A DNA stretch of 64,000 bases from Vigna angularis (Eukaryota > Streptophyta > Magnoliopsida > Fabales > Fabaceae). Positions 11,619 through 25,369 of the stretch are shown here, one piece after another. A program made the position numbers and the translations under genes. The stretch covers positions 11,307,001 to 11,371,000 of the forward strand of contig NC_068979.1 of NCBI RefSeq assembly GCF_016808095.1. Reading direction: 5' to 3'. Each line of letters opens with the position of its first letter. Position 1 is the first letter of the stretch. Under the pieces are notes generated by a model. That model was not told where the DNA came from. It saw nothing but the letters and a program-made list of their open reading frames with translations, and searched no databases.

Positions 11619-14055
11619 GATAATGATATTTTCACTCTTTATTTAACAATATTTTTACTTCGTCGTGTGTAGACGTGATTTGTCCAGATGAAAAAAGAGA
11701 AATATGAGGTGGAAAGTTCAAAATTAAGAGTTGTAAGGGTTTCAGGTTTGCACTTTCTCTCTCTTTTGTTTGGATTCAAAATTTCATTTTGAAAGTTGAG
11801 AAAGGGGGTTGTGCGAAAGTGCGATAGAGAACCATCGTCATTGCAATTGTCGTTCGTTGTCACTGGAACTGTCGTTCATCGTCATTGCAACCACTATTGG
11901 TTTCGAAGCACCGTTGAAGGACGAAACCACTATTGACGTGGGGTTTTGGAGGTTCTTGCCGTTCGTTTCGGAGTTTTCAACCATTTGTAGTTGTCACCAT
12001 TCATTTGAAGCATTGAATCGTCGTTCGTCTTTGTTTTCTTGTTCTTGTTTGGTTATTGGGTTTTTTTTTTCAAATTTTTCATTTATTTTATCATTTTGGG
12101 GTTGTTGTTGGGTGTGTTTTTTTGACTTTTTTCTAACTTTGAATTCATTATTTCGTGTATTGTAGGTATTCTTGCAATGGAGAAAGTTGGGGAACATAGT
12201 GAACATTGTCATGGCAAGATGAATTTGAACATGTTAATTATAATATTAATCTGAAAATGTAATGTTAATTATAATGTTAATCTAAAAATGTTGATTATAA
12301 TGTTAATCTATAATATTAATGGACTCACTTTTATGGGAATGTTTGAATCTAAAAATGTTAATTACAATGTTAATACACCCCTAAGTTATGATCACCAAAA
12401 CATACATTAATAAATCAAAAATAAATCTGTCAGTATTGGATGGGGACTAGTGGTCAAATGAGTGGAGACTTATGTTAGTTGTTTTGCACAGAAAGGTAGA
12501 CTAACTTTTACAAAAACATTTCAAACTTAAAAAATTCATTATTAGGTCCATACACCCTTAAGTTAAACAAGGTTGGTATATCATAACCAAAACATACACC
12601 TTATGTTACAAAATTATACATTAAAAAGTCAAAAATAAACCTGCAGTATTCGTTGGAGACCAATGCTCAAATAAGTGGGGACTTAGGTTACTGATTTTGC
12701 ACAGGAAGGTAGACTGACTTGTGCAGAAATGTTTTAAACATTAAAAATCGATTACCATGTCCATACACCCTTAAGTTAAACAAGGGTGGTATATCATGAC
12801 CAAAACATACACCCTATGTCACAAAATTACATTAAAAAAATAAAAAATAAACCCGCAATATTCGTTGGGGACGAGTACTCAAATAAGTGGGGACTTAAGT
12901 TACTTATTTTACAAGGAAGGTAGACTCACTTGTGTAGAAATATTTCAAACTTTTAAAATTGATTACCATGTCCATACACCCTTAAGTTAAAAAATCAAAT
13001 TTTTTTGCACAAGTTAGTCTACCTTCTTATGCAAAACCAGTAACCTAAGTTCCCACTTATTTGAGCATTGGTCTCTAACAAATACTACAGGTTTACTTTT
13101 GACTTTTTAATGTAATTGGTCATGACGTACCAACCTTATTTAACTTAAGGGTGTATGGACCTGATAATGAATTTTTTAAATTTGAAACATTTTTGTACAA
13201 GTCAGTCTACCTTCCTCTGCAAAACAATTGACATAAGTCACCACTTATTTGACCATTGGACCCAACCAATATTGCAGATTTATTTTTGATTTATTAATGT
13301 ATATTTTGGTGATCATAACTTAGGAGTGTATTAACATTATAATTAACATTTTTAGATTCAAACATTCCTATAGAATAATGAGTCCATTCATATTGTATAT
13401 TAACATTATAATAAACATTTTTATATTAATATTATAATTAACATTTTCATATTAATATTATAATTAACATTTTCATATTTATCATGTTATGACGAAGTTC
13501 ACTGTGTTCACCAACTTCCTCCATTGCAAGAATACATACAATACACTAAATAAGGAATCCAAAATTAGAAAAAGAGCCAAAAAAAAATAAGACCCAACAA
13601 CAACCCCAAAATGATAAAATAAATGAAAAAATTGAAAAAAAAAACAAATGACCAAACAAGAATAACAAGTTCAATGCTTCAAACGAATGACGACAACCGC
13701 AAATGGTTGCGAACTCTTAAACAAACAATAGGAACCTCTAAAACCAATGTCAATGGTGGTTTCGTCCTTCAATGGTGCTTAGAAACCAACATTGGTTGCA
13801 GCGACAATGAATGGCAGGTTTAGTGAAGGCGAACGACGATTGCAACGACAGTGGTTCTCTCTCACACTCTCTCGCAACTTCCAAAAGGAAATTTGGAATC
13901 CAGAAAGGAAAAAGAGGGTGTGAACCTGAAACCCTTAAAACCCATAATTTTGGACTTTCCACTTCATTTTTTTTTTTGGCCATTTAGACCAATCATCGGT
14001 TGACACGTGGTAGAGTCAACATGTTGTTAAAAAGAGAAGTCAAAATATCATTATC
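11619..14055. mobile_element. Fold-back element, about 2.4 kb near-complete palindrome
   Basis: The left end (gataatgatattttcac) and the right end (its reverse complement, gataatgatattttgac) begin arms that stay complementary for most of the element and meet near position 12990. Matching landmarks include 'tattcttgcaatgg' at about 12169 against 'ccattgcaagaata' at about 13521, and 'gatcaccaaaacatacatta' at about 12389 against its complement at about 13295. The arms contain tandem copies (period about 212 bp) of a unit with 'tccatacacccttaagtta' at 12547, 12760 and 12971. Possible 9-bp target duplications TTTTTATAA (11608-11616) and TTTTTCTAA (14056-14064) match 8 of 9. No coding capacity. The long multi-repeat inverted arms fit a fold-back or long-TIR Mutator-type element. 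Confidence 0.75.
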
Positions 14056-14939
14056 TTTTTCTAAATTATACCTTTTTATGCTGTATATTTTCTAGACATT
14101 AATTGTTTTCTTTGTCCCTAGTTTGGGTGCACTATGTTAAGTTGGTTTAACCTTTTAAAAAACTTTCAATTTAGTCCAAACTTGGTTAAAAAGTTTCAAT
14201 TTTATCGAAACTTGATAAAATTTGCTTCAATTAAATCCTTTATGATAAATATGAAAAAATGTCTTTAACTTTTTTTTATCTCTTCTACTCCTCTGTGTAA
14301 CACAACATTCTTTGTAGTGTTATCTTCAATCTATGGATCTTTTTTTTCTTCATAACCAGGTGAATGAAATGGGTAATGATATGTTAATAGAGATTTGTTT
14401 ATAATATTTTAATATAATGCATCTGTTATTTTTTTTGTTGAGATTTATAAAAACTGGGAAACTCTGCAACATGAAAATATTATAGTTTTACATAATTTGA
14501 TATTTGTAATATAATAATATTAATATCAAATATTACAATTGATCCTACACAGGTATAATTTTATGAACTTCAAATTTGCTTAACATGGTTTTGACTTAGC
14601 TCAGTAAGAAATTTTTAAATATGTGTTTGAATATTTTAATATTGATTTTTCTATTAAATGAGAGGTAATAAATTTTAAAAAAAAGTTATAATTATTATTT
14701 ATGAATACGAATATTTTTTATAAAATATTCTGGAATAATATTTTTTGTGATAGATTATCCAACGAAAATGGTGACTAAAGAAGCTATTAAACCATATTTT
14801 TAACAGTGTTGTAGGTTATATTTGTTTTGTTTTGTCTTGATATTATATGTTGTTCATATATTTTATTTTCAAATATATTTTATAATTTAATCTGATTTAA
14901 TAGTTTACTTCAAAAGTATTTTTCAATTTTATCGAATAA

Positions 14940-16331
14940 TGTCAGAACCCATTTAAAACACATTCAGGACTCGTTTTAGTGGAGTTCACGTGTCAAGAAG
15001 GGGGCTCGACACTCAGATGACGGACGCTAGGTGTCAAGCGAAGAGGATCCGAAAATCAGATAGTGGAAGGCAGGTGTCAGGAGATGAGCAGACGTTCGTT
15101 TTAAGCAAAACTGAGTTTTTGGAAAGTTTACGCCACACTCTCTGCATGCATCTTCTTCCTCAAAACTCTGAAATTCTTATTTCTCCTCCTTCTCTCTAAA
15201 AGATCTCCCTTCTCTCTACCAAATCTCACCTTTTCTCTTCTCCGATCACCGTTCAGGCACCGTAGAAGCATTTACGGCATCAAGAGCTTGAGTTTGAACC
15301 AATTGGTTTTGGTTTCCAAACTGGTCTTAATCTATTATGGAACTGGAGATCTCTCGGTCTCGCTCCAAGTTTTAGTTCTAGTTCTGAGTTAGCATTTAAC
15401 GTTCGGTATTGGTGTCCTTAATAACCTTTGAACAAAGAAGAAATTTAGATGATTGATAATGAAAGATGAAATTGAGAATGATTATGAATGAAATATGAAG
15501 AGAATGTGATATGGATTGAAATGTTTGGATTTTGAACGAGCGTTCCGGGGAGGAATGACTCTTGGATGAATATTGGAATTGGTAAAGTATGACTGTGGTA
15601 ATGTTAAGCTGTCGATTCATCCTGATGTTCCGTGAGTACTCGTCCTCACGTAGAGGAGGGTAGGTCATGTGTGGGAACGACAGGAGGTCCTAGTCCTTAG
15701 GGGTACTTTGGACAGATAGGACTAACCTCGGGTGGCAGCTGTTGAGGGTATCCCAGTTACTACATCACCCGGGTGCACGAACGTCGTAGCTACACAGATT
15801 TCATACAGTCCGGACAGTTAGTCTAGTATTATGATTTATATGAAACGTATAATGAAATATATCATGTGTGTTTGATTGAGTGAAATGTATGTTTATACAT
15901 GAATTAAATTACATAAGCTTACCCTGTGTTTCCTGTTCTGTCTTGTTTTGTACGTCCGTCTTTGTCATTGCAATGATCATTCGTTGTGGATGTGAGCAGA
16001 AGGAGACGTACTTCTAGAAGAGACGCTGGAGGAAGATAACCTGGTCAAGGTTGAGGTGAAGACTGAACAATAGGACGTTCGGTTAGTAACTTAGTTGATT
16101 GTAAGGTGGTCGTTCGATCATCTTCCCTTTTTGTTTTAACTTGACCGTTCGGTATCTTCTTTTGTGAACTGTTCGGTCATGAGTGTACCTTGTACAGCTT
16201 TATTTGATAGTAATGCTTTGTAAGGCCGATCGGCCATAACCGTACGCTCTTCTTAGTGTAAGACTGATCTGAATTATTATTAAATGTAATTATTCTATTA
16301 TATAGTTTATACTGTATTTTTGGGATGTTCA
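14940..16331 (+). repeat. 5' LTR of the gypsy element (short form)
   Basis: Begins TGTCAGAACCC and ends GGGATGTTCA. It is nearly collinear with the 3' LTR but lacks a 2.2-kb block. The gap falls inside 'aactgg|tcttaatc', where the 3' LTR carries 20337-22545. Confidence 0.9.
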
Positions 16332-16335
16332 ATAG

Positions 16336-16347
16336 TGGTATCAGAAA
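16336..16347 (+). promoter_or_regulatory. Primer-binding site (initiator tRNA-Met type)
   Basis: TGGTATCAG follows four bases after the 5' LTR and matches the common plant LTR-element site complementary to the 3' end of initiator tRNA-Met. The last bases of the usual motif are altered here. Confidence 0.75.
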
Positions 16348-16480
16348 AGTTTTGTTCCTTAAGGAACACTGTAGGTTATGAGCAGACTATGCTTGTGGTG
16401 TGTGCTCAACGTTCGTTTGATGAGTGATTCAAACTCCTTGAATTTAACTAATGATTGTTTTCTCTGCTTCCAGAGAACTA

Positions 16481-17737
16481 ATGGCACCAAGACCTCCTCC
16501 TCAACCTACCGAGCGTGATACATCTGACCACACCAGACTAATGGAATCAGTAATAGAAGCGCTTCAACAGTAGAATGCTGCCTTGGTACAGCAGAACACG
16601 ACCGCTTTGCAGAGTTTGGAAGCAGCGCGGGCAAACTCTGAAGCGACCCAGAGGCAACTGATGGAGATCATCGCAACCACAAGGAACACATCTAGAGCGT
16701 CCACTTCCAACGCTACTCATCAGACCGAGTGGAGCTTAGAGAGTTTCCTCCAACATCATCCAGCTAAGTTCAATGGGCAGTGTCTACCTGATGAGGCCGA
16801 CCAATGGCTACGGGACATGGAACGGATATACAATGCAAAGGGGTGTCCGGATGACAAGAGGCTGGCCTTTACAGAGTATTTACTAACTGGAGAGGCTAGT
16901 TATTGGTGGACGAGCATGAAGATGATTCTGGCGGACACCCAGAGTCACATCTCGTGGGAAGTATTCAGAAGCAAGTTTTACGAAGAATACTTCCCAGATA
17001 GCGTTCGTTTTGCAAAGGAGGTAGAGTTTCTCCAGTTGGTGCAAGGTAGGATGTCCGTGTCGGAATACACCAACAAGTTCAAACACTTAGTGAGATTTAA
17101 CACTATGGCGACCAGTGAGGAATGACAGTGTAGGAAGTTTGAAAATGGGCTGAGGAGTGATTTGAAGCTGCTGATATCCAGCCTATGTATTAGGTCTTTT
17201 CCTGCCATGGTTGAGAGAGCTAAAGTATTAGAGAAGAACGTGACAGAAGTGGAACATCACAAGAAGCAACAACAACAGGCAATAAGAGGACCCATATCTT
17301 CAAGGAACAATACTAATCCAAGGAGAACGCCTTACGCTCGTCCAGCATTGCCTTCAAATGCTGGTGGGTCTAACACTCAATCAGTGAGTGCTGTCGGGCA
17401 GTTTGGATAGCAGAGAATAGTAAAGTGTTTTCAGTGTGGGGGATCCCACTACCAATCGTCGTGTCCTCAATTGGTGGGAGCAAAATATTGCACTCGCTGC
17501 AGGAGGAGCGGACATGTGGAGAACGAGTGCAACATGGGAGGACGAGCGATAATGAGGCCACCAAATGCTGGAAGAAATCAACTAATGGGTGGTGGTCGAG
17601 CGCAAGCAGCTGGTCGTGTATATGTCTTAACGGGCGCTGAAGCAACGAGCTCAGGTACACTTCTCACCGGCACTTGTTTATTATATGGAATGCCTTGTTG
17701 TGAGTTGTTTAATTATTGTGAGAAGGAAGTTGTTTGA
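16481..17737 (+). pseudogene. gag: gypsy gag with three premature stops
   Basis: One continuous reading frame from an ATG shortly after the primer-binding site encodes a retrotransposon Gag (capsid region around WSLESFLQHHPAKFNG and SYWWTSMK). Two zinc knuckles follow: CFQCGGSHYQSSC and CTRCRRSGHVENEC. The frame is not shifted, but it is stopped by TAG at 16571, TGA at 17123 and TAG at 17408. Protein homology ends soon after the second knuckle, where the protease should begin. Gag packages element RNA; this copy cannot make a full product. Confidence 0.85.
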
Positions 17738-19133
<1,396 letters not shown>

Positions 19134-19738
19134 GCCTATCATCCCCAGACGGACGGTCAATCTGAAAGAACCATCCAAACACTTGAAGACTTGCTGAGGA
19201 CGTGCGTACTGGACCACATGGGTGTTTGGGATGAAGTCTTACCTTTGGTTGAATTCACCTACAAGAACAGTTTTCAGTCCAGCATCGAAATGGCTCCATT
19301 GAAGCTCTCTACGGGAGGAAGTGCCGAACGCCACTATGTTGGTTCCAGGAAGGAGAGAAAATATTAACTGGACCTGAGCTTATTCAACAGACAACCGAGA
19401 AGGTGAAGTTGATCCAAGAGAGGTTGAAAACATCGCGGAGCAGACAAAAGTCCTACGCTGACAAAAGAAGAAGGCCTTTGGAATTCGTTGCAGGAGATCA
19501 TGTCTTTCTTAGACTGAACCCAACTACTGGAGTAGGCAGAGTCGTTCGTCCTAAGAAGCTATCTCCCAAGTTCGTTGGGCCTTATCAAATCTTAAGGAGA
19601 ATTGGACCAGTGGCATACGAGTTGTCTTTGCCTCCTCAACTGTCCAACCTTCATCCAGTCTTCCACATTTCTCAACTTCGGAAGTACATAACAGACCCTT
19701 CTCATGTACTGGAGTTAGAAGACGTTCGTCTTCGTTAA
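19134..19738 (+). pseudogene. int: gypsy integrase C-terminal part, frameshifted
   Basis: The first part carries the end of the integrase core (HPQTDGQSERTIQTLEDLLR, including the Glu of the DDE triad) up to about 19310, where the frame is lost. A second open frame, 19403-19738, holds the C-terminal domain with DHVFLRLNPTTGVGRV, LSPKFVGPYQILRRIGPVAY and LHPVFHISQLRKYI, typical of plant Ty3/gypsy integrases. Further integrase-tail coding (VWDEKTGDST) continues after a stop to about 19930. The catalytic Asp residues upstream are missing, so it is non-functional. Confidence 0.85.
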
Positions 19739-19940
19739 GACCGAACGTTAGAGATGCAACCAGTTCGTGTTGAAGATAGCCACACCAAGTACTACAAGAG
19801 GAAAGCCATCAAACTGGTAAGAGTGGTGTGGGACGAGAAGACTGGTGACTCTACCTAGGAAGTGGAAGAGGCCATGAGGGGCTTGTATCCCCATCTATTT
19901 TTGGGTAACTCTAAAATTTTTGAGGACGAAAATTTTTGTA

Positions 19941-19951
19941 GTTAGGGGGAC
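19941..19951 (+). promoter_or_regulatory. Polypurine tract
   Basis: A purine-rich run (gttagggggac) abuts the 3' LTR at the position where plus-strand synthesis is primed in LTR elements. Confidence 0.75.
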
Positions 19952-20411
19952 TGTCAAAACCCATTTAAAACGCACTCAGGACTCGTTTTAGTGGAGTTCA
20001 CGTGTCAAGAAGGGGGCTCGACACTCAGATGACGGACGCCAGGTGTCAAGCGAAGAGGATCCGAAAATCAGATAGTGGAAGGCAGGTGTCGGCAGATGAG
20101 CGGACGTTCGTTTTAAGCAAAACTGAGTTTTTGGAAAGTTTACGCCACACTCTCTACATGCATCTTCTTCCTCAAAACTCTGAAATTCTTATTTCTCCTC
20201 CTTCTCTCTAAAAGCTCTCCCTTCTCTCTACCAAATCTCACCTTTTCTCTTCTCTGATCACCGTTCAGGCACCGTAGAAGCATTTACGGCATCAAGAGCT
20301 TGAGTTTGAACCGATTGGTTTTGGTTTCCGAACTGGTAAGTTCTTCTTGTCCTTAGCTGTTCGTTCTCTGGTACATGTAAAACAAGTTCCGGTTGCATGA
20401 GTTTGTTGGTA

Positions 20412-21335
20412 TCTGAGGGGGTATTTTTCGAAGAGTATAGTGCAGCGGAATTAAAACTCAGAGAGCGGAATGGGTGTTCGATCACAATTAAAATTAATTT
20501 GGTCCTTTTAGTAAAAATAATTTTTCTTTCAGAAAATTAATCAAACAGTTGATATACGTAAAATAATAAAGAGTGTAAGGAATAGAAAAGTTGACACACT
20601 GAATTTTTATCCTGGTTCGATTCAACAGAATCTACGTCCAGTCGTTAATCACTATAAATAGTGATTAACAGTTCCACTAAAAAATGGTTTAACAGATTAC
20701 AATCAAATGAACAGGAATAAAACGAAAAGAACCACTCTACCAACTTGAAGAGAATCGCTCCAGCAATCGACCAACGATTCGCAAGCTTCTCCTTTCACAA
20801 GACCAGGCAGAGTACCTTGCTAACTTGAAGAGAGTCTGCTCCGACTATCGACACACGATACGCGAGCCTCTCCTTTCACAAGACCAAGCAAGGGAACAAT
20901 GAACAAAAAGCTCTCTAAGAACGTTCCTCTAACACACAGTGTTCTAAGCTTTCTCAGTTCAAAAAAAACGTTACCTTCTGATTTCTCCAAATCAAAATAT
21001 ATAGCCAAGTACACTGAATGCCAAAGGTCAGCTCCCAACTGCCATGAATAATCGATTATTGTAAGTGATAATCGATTATTCAAGTCCATTACAGAGTTTT
21101 CAAAAAAGTGATAATCGATTATATGAAGTGATAATCGATTATTCAAGTATGACTTGTGATAATCGATTATTGGGAAACCATAATCGATTATACTAGTAAA
21201 AATTACAATGTTAACATTTTCCTACTACATTCAAAATCTACAAGTTGCTTTTTTTAAATATTTTCCTACTACATCAAAAATCTATAAGTTGCAGCATCAT
21301 CAAAACACATCTTCAGGTTTTACCAATACTCCTTA
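20412..21335. mobile_element. Possible nested insertion in the 3' LTR
   Basis: The block is bounded by the 6-bp direct repeat TTGGTA (20406-20411 and 21336-21341). Its base composition and wording differ from the surrounding LTR. It contains text reminiscent of legume retroelements ('gtgcagcggaattaaaac', 'gcagcatcatcaaaacac') and a cluster of TAATCGATTA palindromes. No coding region and no clear LTR or TIR ends, so the class is unknown. Confidence 0.45.
21049..21195. repeat. Cluster of six TAATCGATTA palindromes
   Basis: Six copies of the 10-12 bp palindrome ATAATCGATTAT occur in about 150 bp. Most have the wider frame 'gtgataatcgattattcaag'. Spacing is irregular, so this is a motif cluster rather than a simple tandem array. 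Confidence 0.85.
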
Positions 21336-21498
21336 TTGGTAACAGAGTTCATAGTCTCATTCTGAAAGAGTTGTTCAGCGTGAGGGTAGAAGGAAATTGT
21401 AGTCAGGCGAACCTTCATTCTGACTCTAGGAACGATCGTTCACTTTATAAGGTAAGGGAAGCTTATTTAATTTAATTTGTATGTTTACTGTGTTGTAT

Positions 21499-21617
21499 GA
21501 ACGTTCGTTAGTTGACTGAATGAATATGATGCATGATGGTTGATATGCTTGAATTGTATGAACGTTCGTTAGTTGACTGAATGAATATGATGCATGATGG
21601 TTGATATGCTTGGATTG
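21499..21617. repeat. Tandem duplication, about 61-bp unit
   Basis: Two adjacent copies of a unit starting 'gaacgttcgttagttgac' and running through 'atgcatgatggttgatatg'. They are nearly identical, so the duplication is recent relative to the LTR. Confidence 0.9.
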
Positions 21618-21861
21618 TATGAAGTATGAAAAGTGATTATGAGATGAATGTATAAAGTTATGAAACTATATGTTAAGAAATGAATTGGAATATAAATGAT
21701 TCTAATATGAAATTTCTATATGAAAGAGTACTTCGTCACCGAATGGTCATCGACCGTTTGGTATTTCATAGTAAATTTGGTTAGACTTGGATTCCTTCAT
21801 TTGGGAAGAATCTTAGTTGAGGACGATCGTCTTCGTTTCGAAATACTGTGCATGAACGATC

Positions 21862-22172
21862 GTTCTGAGTAGTGCTTGGTCTTACACCAAGCGATCGTCT
21901 GAATGGTGCTTGGTCTTACACCAAGCGATCGTTCTGAGTAGTGCTTGGTCTTACACCAAGCGATCGTCTGAATGGTGCTTGGTCTTACACCAAGCGATCG
22001 TTTTGAGTAGTGCTTGGTCTTACACCAAGCGATTGTCTGAATGGTGCTTGGTCTTACACCAAGCGATCGTCTGAATGGTGCTTAGTCTTACACCAAGCGA
22101 TCGTTCTGAGTAGTGCTTGGTCTTACACCAAGCGATCGTCTGAATGGTGCTTGGTCTTACACCAAGCGATCG
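21862..22172. repeat. Nine-copy hairpin tandem array, about 34-bp unit
   Basis: The unit is 'gcttggtcttacaccaagc' (a 7-bp stem GCTTGGT/ACCAAGC with a 5-base loop) followed by 'gatcgt' and alternating 'ctgagtagt' or 'ctgaatggt' spacers. There are nine copies, so the true higher-order period is often two units (about 68 bp). Copies are nearly identical, with one loop-side change at about 22083. Confidence 0.9.
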
Positions 22173-25100
22173 TCTCATTCCTTTTATAATATATCTTGAT
22201 GAAAATAGCGTTCGTCCAACTTCAATAGAGTTTTCCTTTTTCCGTGTTCGGTCATTGACTTACATTCAGTTTTATTGATACTAAACTCAAATAAGCTAAG
22301 TACTCATAAGCGTTCGGTTTCTTCATGCGAATTCTTCTAAGTATTTTTCTTTGAAGTGTCCGTAGTTATTGATTCCGGCCTAGAGCCTTAGTACTTGATA
22401 TGGTCTTTTCGGTGTTCGGTTAGAACTCGCAAGAGTCAATTCATCTAATTGGCTCACCTTTTAAGTAAAGAGTCGTTCTTTCTAGTCGTTCATGTTTATA
22501 TGATTGAACTCGGTTTCTTTCTCAAACCGATAATAATCCTCTCAGTCTTAATCTATTATGGAACTGGAGACCTCTCGGTCTCACTCCAAGTGTTAGTTCT
22601 AGTTCTGAGTTAGCATTTAACGTTCGGTATTTGGTGTCCTTAATAACCTTTGAACAAAGAAGAAATTTAGATGATTGATAATGAAAGATGAAATTGAGAA
22701 TGATTATGAATGAAATATGAAGAGAATGTGATATGGATTGAAATGTTTGGATTTTGAACAAGCGTTCCGGGGAGGAATGAGTCTTGGATGAATATTGGAA
22801 TTTGTAAAGTATGACTATGGTAATGCTAAGCTGTCGATTCATCCTGATGTTCCGTGAGTACTCGTCCTCACGTAGAGGAGGGTAGGTCATGTGTGGGAAC
22901 GGCAGGAGGTCCTAGTCCTTAGGGGTACTTTGGACAGATAGGACTAACCTCGGGTGGCAGCTGTTGAGGGTATCCCAGTTACTACATCACCCGGGTGCAC
23001 GAACGTCGTAGCTACACAGATTTCATACAGTCCGGACAGTCAATCTAGTATTATGATTTATATGAAACGTATAATGAAATATATCATGTGTGTTTGATTG
23101 AGTGAAATGTATGTTTATACATGAATTAAATTACATAAGCTTACCCTGTGTTTCCTGTTCTGTCTTGTTTTGTACGTCCGTCTTTGTCATTGCAATGATC
23201 ATCCGTTGTGGATATGAGCAGAAGGAGACATACTTCTAGAAGAGACGCTGGAGGAAGATAACCTGGTCGAGGTTGAAGTGAAGACTGAACAATAGGACGT
23301 TCGGTTAATAGCTTAGTTGATTGTAAGGTGGTCGTTCGATCATCTTCCCATTTTGTTTTAACTTGACCGTTCGGTATCTTCTTTTGTGAACCGTTCGGTC
23401 AGGAGTGTACCTTGTACAGCTTTATTTGATAGTAATGCTTTGTAAGGCCAATCGGCCATAACCGTACGCTCTTCTTAGTGTAAGACTGATCTAAATTATT
23501 ATTAAATGTAATTATTCTATTATATAGTTTATACTGTATTTTTGGGATGTTACAAATAATCTTTTTAGTTTTTTTTTAAAATTTAATTATAATGATAGGT
23601 AAAATATTTAAACTTACGTGGAGACAAATATATAATTATTAAAAATATAGTAATTAACATTCTTATAGTTTTAAAAAGTAGAACCTATCATCATACAAAA
23701 ATATATAATGTAAAGTAGAACCTATAATATTGTGTAATTTAAAACAACTTTTAGTGAAAAGTAAAAGATACTATAGAAAACCCTAATAAAAACTTATTCA
23801 TTATATTAAACCAGTATTTACTCATCCAGTGAGTCGTTTGAATTTGAAACAAATGTTTCACAGGTTTTTCAAATTGGCTACTCGAATCTCGCATGTGGCA
23901 CGTCTCTATTATTTAATTGCACAACGTCTCTTGCTAGACCCCTTTTCTTCTTCCAATTAAATAATTAATGGACACTTTGCTTTTCATTTTTAATAATATT
24001 ATTAATTTATACTACATTTTCAATGTTGTAAACACCATCTTAATAAAATAAAGGTTAAAATTATTTTATTAAATTGAAGAGAACACGGACAAAGACGAGG
24101 TCTACTGCATTGCACAGAGGAGTAGAAAAGAGAAAAAAAAAAAGTTAAGATCTACGTATTTATAAGAGACTTGATTGAAACAAAATTTACCAGTTTTGGA
24201 CGAAATTGAAACGTTTTAACCAGATTTAGACTAAATTGAAACATTTTTAAAAGGTTATATCAACTTCACACACTGCGCCCAAACCAATGACAAAGAAAAC
24301 AATTAAACCTTTAATAATTTATTCTTTTATTTCTTAAATTGAGATAAATTTTATTATTTCATGACTTTAAAATCAAAGTTATTAATAATTTTAACATAAG
24401 AAAGTTAAAAAAAAAACACCACAAATCTATAGTTATGGACTTACATTTTCTAGGGTGTTTCTCCCTACACCATTCCATATGTTTCCATGGACCTTCCCAT
24501 TCCAAAATTATCCTTTTGATAAAATTAAATGAGTGTGGTTAAAAAAAATTTACTCCTCTCATCTCGGTCAACCACGACATTAAACTCTTTTTTCCCCAAT
24601 ATATGTGTTCTCCTTCATTTCATTTTTCATTCTCTTGTTCTCTATTCTTCTTTGTTCATTCTTCTTGTGTTGATGGTGTAAGTTGTTAAAGGTGGTGTGT
24701 TGGTGGTGCAAGAGGTTGGTGAAGGTGGTGTCGTGGTGATTCGTGGTGGTCACAATTCGTCTCAGGTGCAAATTGTTGAAATAGACATTAAAATGGTTTT
24801 CAAAATTCGTTGCAACCTTTAACGAATTTCGAAAATTGTTTTAGCCTTCAACGGATTTCGAAATCCGTTGAAGGGAGAAACGATTTTTGAAATCCGTTTA
24901 AGGCCTCTACGTATGTATTTATTTATTTATTATTCTTTGTCTTTTATTTATTTATTATATTAGAATTATTTGTTTATTAAATTTAATATATTATAAATTG
25001 TATATATGATTTATATAGATTATTTATTAATTTAATAATTATATAGATTATTTTTATTAATTTTTTTATATGTTTAATTAAGGTTTAATCCTTTGGGACA

Positions 25101-25369
25101 TCCCTATTTGTGTAGGATTGTCTCAAATAGATCCTCGTATTTATTTTTATCTCAATTAGGTCCCTATTTTTGTAAAATTGAGTCAATTGGAACCTTGCTG
25201 TTAATTTCAATAGACGGCGTTAAATTTATTGAGTCGTGGCATGCTGATGAAGCAAATTTTAATGACGTGGCACGTGGTTGTGTAATTTATTTTATTTCAA
25301 GTTTTAAATAATTAAACCTAATTTATACTATGACTGATAACAAAATAATTAACCCTAATCTTCGTCGCC

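Larger units (their letters stand above)
19952..23554 (+). repeat. 3' LTR of the gypsy element (long form, 3.6 kb)
   Basis: Begins TGTCAAAACCC and ends GGGATGTTACA. Its two outer parts (19952-20336 and 22546-23554) match the 5' LTR almost throughout. The middle, 20337-22545, is absent from the 5' LTR and holds a possible nested insertion, a cluster of palindromes, a 61-bp duplication and a hairpin tandem array. The block also has the 'cgttcggt' motifs common in the shared LTR parts, which suggests it is old LTR sequence lost from the 5' copy rather than wholly foreign DNA. Confidence 0.88.

Noticed and set aside
11809..12165. 118-aa open frame in the fold-back element
   Set aside because: Low-complexity Ser/Phe/Cys content in a palindromic arm; the opposite arm holds the same sequence inverted. 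No domain.
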